NCBI GenBank assembly: GCA_019751945.1
Contig: JAIEMT010000002.1
Span: 1-49,077 of the forward strand
Origin: a bacterium
GTDB taxonomy: Bacteria > Bdellovibrionota > UBA1018
Length of the DNA stretch: 49,077 nucleotides
Reading direction: 5' to 3'
Both the position numbers and the translations under genes were made by a program. Shown piece after piece: positions 46,639 through 49,077 of the stretch. Numbering within the stretch: the first letter of the stretch is position 1; each line of letters opens with the position of its first letter. The notes under the pieces are model-generated. The model was not told where the DNA came from and ran no database searches. It saw only the letters and a list, made by a program, of their open reading frames with translations.

Positions 46639-47058
46639 ATGACAAAGAAACCCACCGCCCTTGAGGCCAGACAAGAGATTGAGAAGCGCTTACAGGAAGC
46701 CGGCATTCAGCCTACGGCCCAAAGAATCGCCATTGCTCAATACGTCCTAACGGACGCCGATCACCCCACCGCCGATGACATTAAGACGTGGGCTGATCAA
46801 AACTTCCCCAAGATGAGCTTGGCCACGGTTTACAACACTCTCAAAATTTTGGTTCAGTCGGGGATTCTGCGCGAGTTCAAACTCCCCCACTCGGATCGCG
46901 TGATCTACGACACGAACCTCTCCCATCACTTCCACTTCCTCGATGAAAAAACAGGAGCTCTTCACGATATTCCGCCGGAAGAGCTTGAGATTAAACCGCG
47001 GAATTCCAAAAACTGGGACATCCGGCAAGTCCACGTTGTCCTGGTCGGTAGGAAGTAA
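46639..47058 (+). CDS. Fur-family regulator, PerR/Irr-like
   Basis: This encodes 139 residues. The winged-helix DNA-binding part is seen in AGIQPTAQRIAIAQYVLTDADHPTADDIKTWADQNFPKMSLATVYNTLKILVQSG. The metal/regulatory part has SHHFHFLDEKTGALHDIPPEE, an Irr-like pattern (HHxHF ... DIP), and no CxxC structural zinc site. PerR and Irr proteins respond to peroxide or heme/iron. It starts about six bases after the predicted start of transcription, with an operator overlapping its own promoter, and is followed by ahpC and ahpD, so it is probably an autoregulated peroxide sensor for this operon. Confidence 0.9.
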   Translation: MTKKPTALEARQEIEKRLQEAGIQPTAQRIAIAQYVLTDADHPTADDIKTWADQNFPKMSLATVYNTLKILVQSGILREFKLPHSDRVIYDTNLSHHFHFLDEKTGALHDIPPEELEIKPRNSKNWDIRQVHVVLVGRK

Positions 47059-47078
47059 ATCGTACAAAGGAGTACACA

Positions 47079-47645
47079 ATGAATAGCGCAACAAATACCC
47101 CCTCTCGTGGAATGGTTGGCATTGGCCAACAATTTCCGGAATTCGCAATGCCAGGTGTGGTTTCGCTCGAAAAAGGAAAAGAGTTCAAAAACTTTTCCAA
47201 TAAAGACATGAAGAGCAAGTGGTCGGTCGTTTTCTTTTGGCCGCTCGACTTTACCTTCGTATGCCCCACCGAAATCGCAGAATTCAATAAAGAGTTGAAG
47301 AACTTCAACGACCGCGATGCTCAAGTCTACGGCGTGAGCTGTGACAGTCAGTTTGTTCACTTGGCTTGGCGAAACAACCACGCCGATTTGAAGAATCTGG
47401 GTTTCCCGATGCTCGCTGATAACAAGAAAGATTTGAGCGAAGCCTTGGGCGTTCTGCACCCCACCGAAAAAGTTCCGCTGCGCGCGACTTACATTGTCGA
47501 CCCGGATGGAATCATTCGCTGGGTGAGCGTGAACGACCTCAATGTTGGCAGAAACGTCAAGGAAGTCATCCGCACTTTAGATGCGCTTCAAACCGATGAG
47601 CTCTGCCCCTGTAACTGGGAAAAAGGCAAAGCAACTTTAGGATAA
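47079..47645 (+). CDS. ahpC: Alkyl hydroperoxide reductase subunit C (2-Cys peroxiredoxin)
   Basis: This encodes 188 residues with AAAGGAG before the ATG. The peroxidatic cysteine is Cys62 in FTFVCPTE; the C-terminal resolving cysteine is in LCPCNWEKG (Cys176 or Cys178). It reduces H2O2 and organic peroxides in the cytoplasm. The next gene encodes AhpD, as in Actinobacteria and Bdellovibrio-like bacteria, which suggests it is recycled through the AhpD disulfide relay rather than by AhpF. It is 20 bases downstream of the regulator gene in the same operon. Confidence 0.96.
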   Translation: MNSATNTPSRGMVGIGQQFPEFAMPGVVSLEKGKEFKNFSNKDMKSKWSVVFFWPLDFTFVCPTEIAEFNKELKNFNDRDAQVYGVSCDSQFVHLAWRNNHADLKNLGFPMLADNKKDLSEALGVLHPTEKVPLRATYIVDPDGIIRWVSVNDLNVGRNVKEVIRTLDALQTDELCPCNWEKGKATLG

Positions 47646-47659
47646 CGATAGGAGATTCT

Positions 47660-48220
47660 ATGTCGATCACTTCACTCGATCAGCTATTACCGACTCACAA
47701 CACGACGATTGCAAAAAATCTGAAGATCAATCTTCGGAGATTGACTGAAGAATCGGCATTGGACAAAGTCGAGGCGGCCATGACTTTAATGGCCACCTCG
47801 ACTTCTGTCGAATTTCCAGAATTGATTGCCTATGCGAAGACTCAGCTCGACGCCAATAGCGTGCCTGCCGATCAACAGCAGGAAGCTGCTGAAAGCGCTG
47901 CCATGATGGGCATGCTGAACCTCTATTACCGCTTCCGACACTTCATGCAACACAGCCCGGATGGCGCAGCAGCTGCTGATCACTATAAGGCAGCTGGTCT
48001 CAGCATGACGGCGCTAGCCAAGCCCGCCGTGGGCAAAGAGCGCTGGGAAATGCTGGCCCTTGCGGTGTCTGTCATCAATGGTTGCGAACAATGTGTGACC
48101 TCGCATGAGAAATCCCTGAGAGACCTCGGTGTCACCCCAGCAAAGATTCACGACCTAGCTCGAATTGCAGCCGTAGTGAAAGCGCTGAAGGCTCTGTCGA
48201 CAATTCCTGCCGCTGCTTAA
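47660..48220 (+). CDS. ahpD: Alkylhydroperoxidase AhpD-like (CMD family)
   Basis: This encodes 186 residues, mostly helical. The catalytic CxxC is in VINGCEQCVTSHEKSL with the nearby His and Glu of the AhpD proton relay. It would reduce AhpC using electrons from a dihydrolipoyl-type donor. It has AGGAG upstream, 14 bases after ahpC, and its stop overlaps that of the convergent ATPase gene by four bases (TTAA). Confidence 0.93.
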   Translation: MSITSLDQLLPTHNTTIAKNLKINLRRLTEESALDKVEAAMTLMATSTSVEFPELIAYAKTQLDANSVPADQQQEAAESAAMMGMLNLYYRFRHFMQHSPDGAAAADHYKAAGLSMTALAKPAVGKERWEMLALAVSVINGCEQCVTSHEKSLRDLGVTPAKIHDLARIAAVVKALKALSTIPAAA

Positions 48221-49008
48221 CAGTGGTAGATAGAGACAGCGCGGAACTGCGATTTGAATTCGCGGTAGCTGTGTACCATTCGGAAAGCCACAGTGACTTC
48301 CGTACGCACACCCTTCTTACAGAAGAAGGTCAAGCTTCCGCCTTTTCGCAGTGTTTGCGCGAGACCGATACCTGCGCCACCTTCATCGCCCTTGTCGAAG
48401 TCCAAGGTACCGGTGTCGAAGTAACGGTTCTTAAACAAGCGGCACATGAGTTTGCCGCGATCCACGCTCCCGTGGTGATCTATCACCGTGAAACTCACCC
48501 AATCGCCTTCTTTGCGAATCATGAGTTCCACAGAGTTCTCGCGCGTGAGCGAGAAGCTCGTTTCACGCGGGAACGAAACCTTCAATCTTTCTTCAGGCGC
48601 ATCGTAGACGGCGTTCATCAAGAGCTCGTCCACTGCGGTCACGATCGTATTGATCATGCGTTCCTGGAAAATGGTTTCGCGAACCAGAAAATCATGCACC
48701 TTTTCGAGCACGAATTGTTTCTGGTCGGAGTGAGTGATGCGAACTTGTTGAATAGTCTGTAACGATGTCGCCTTGGCAGAGATTCCGTCACAAATCCAAT
48801 CCACCACCATATCGCAGTAATAGTTCGCGGATTCACGTGTCTTGGCGAATTCTCGCAAAATCACGTGATCATAAAGATGGCTCTGACTCAGAAGATCTGG
48901 ATTCACCGGAGCATCTTCTGCAGTAATGAGGTTCACATTTCGAGCCGGGATAATATTGTAATCGGGGCCCGTAATCGTTCTAAAAGTATTGATAAACTCT
49001 GGGAGCAA
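48217..49008 (-). CDS. Histidine-kinase-type ATPase, possibly cut by the window edge
   Basis: This encodes at least 263 residues. The C-terminal half has HATPase signatures: an N-box (TAVDELLMNAVYDAP), a G1-like stretch (VIDHHGSVDRGK) and a G2 box (GGAGIGLAQTL). No DHp histidine is seen, so it may be an anti-sigma/RsbW-like kinase or another GHKL protein. The nominal TTG at 49008 has no ribosome binding site, and the frame stays open to 49077, so the true start probably lies beyond the window. The N-terminal part (about 1-120) has no recognised domain. Confidence 0.75.
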   Translation of the reverse strand: MLPEFINTFRTITGPDYNIIPARNVNLITAEDAPVNPDLLSQSHLYDHVILREFAKTRESANYYCDMVVDWICDGISAKATSLQTIQQVRITHSDQKQFVLEKVHDFLVRETIFQERMINTIVTAVDELLMNAVYDAPEERLKVSFPRETSFSLTRENSVELMIRKEGDWVSFTVIDHHGSVDRGKLMCRLFKNRYFDTGTLDFDKGDEGGAGIGLAQTLRKGGSLTFFCKKGVRTEVTVAFRMVHSYREFKSQFRAVSIYHC

Positions 49009-49077
49009 GCTTTTTTTAGTTGAAATTGTGGCCTGATCCTCATGCCGCGTTTTCCTGTTTTCTCCGAGCCGTGAATC

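Overview
The window reads as a compact, bacterial chromosomal segment with a roughly balanced base composition. Several traits point to a Gram-negative, Bdellovibrio-like deltaproteobacterium (Bdellovibrionota). They are the many small proteins with signal peptides or lipoboxes, a secreted RCC1-repeat lipoprotein, a FecR/beta-barrel protein, a PrkA-YeaH-SpoVR operon, and a relic of the HNH endonuclease type I associate with Bdellovibrio-type genomes. That assignment is inference; there is no rRNA to confirm it. I saw no tRNA or rRNA gene, CRISPR array, insertion sequence, prophage or origin.

Layout. 1-3.5 kb: secreted proteins of unknown role, one with a His/Cys pattern like clan CD cysteine peptidases. 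3.5-8.2 kb (minus): the prkA-yeaH-spoVR stress/starvation operon, stop-start coupled, with an inverted repeat in its divergent promoter region. 8.3-11.5 kb (plus): PmbA/TldE-like protein, PP2C phosphatase, and a membrane-anchored M23 (LytM) protein. 11.5-13.2 kb: two tandem paralogous secreted proteins. 13.3-18.1 kb: secA, a proline-rich protein with a YbjQ-like C-terminus, and a methyltransferase-like protein with a signal peptide. 18.1-23.6 kb: ExbB/ExbD pair, DUF4340-like lipoprotein, HAD phosphatase, RCC1 lipoprotein. 24.0-27.2 kb: an HU-like protein with its own promoter and terminator, an FAH-family hydrolase coupled to maleylacetoacetate isomerase (tyrosine/homogentisate breakdown), and a deoxyhypusine-synthase-family enzyme. 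27.1-31.1 kb: FecR/beta-barrel protein, small secreted proteins, HNH relic, XRE regulator and a degenerate response-regulator receiver. 31.1-41.3 kb: three aminoacyl-tRNA synthetases (thrS without a TGS domain, trpS, lysS) and an EpmA/PoxA-like LysRS paralogue, mixed with an epimerase, a secreted hydrolase and other proteins. 41.3-46.5 kb: a Caf16-like ABC ATPase, two tandem Cys-rich secreted paralogues, a heptad-repeat protein, and a cluster of two paralogous exported von Willebrand A proteins flanking an exported thioredoxin-fold protein. 46.6-48.2 kb: peroxide operon of a Fur-family regulator, ahpC and ahpD, with a near-perfect Irr/PerR-type operator on its promoter. 48.2 kb to the edge: a histidine-kinase-type ATPase open to the right edge.

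Themes: envelope biology (SecA export, ExbBD, LytM, many exported proteins), stress physiology (PrkA operon, peroxide operon) and translation (three tRNA synthetases plus two enzymes of the families that modify eIF5A/EF-P). Several genes have a plausible -10 box so close to the start codon that their mRNA would be leaderless or nearly so.
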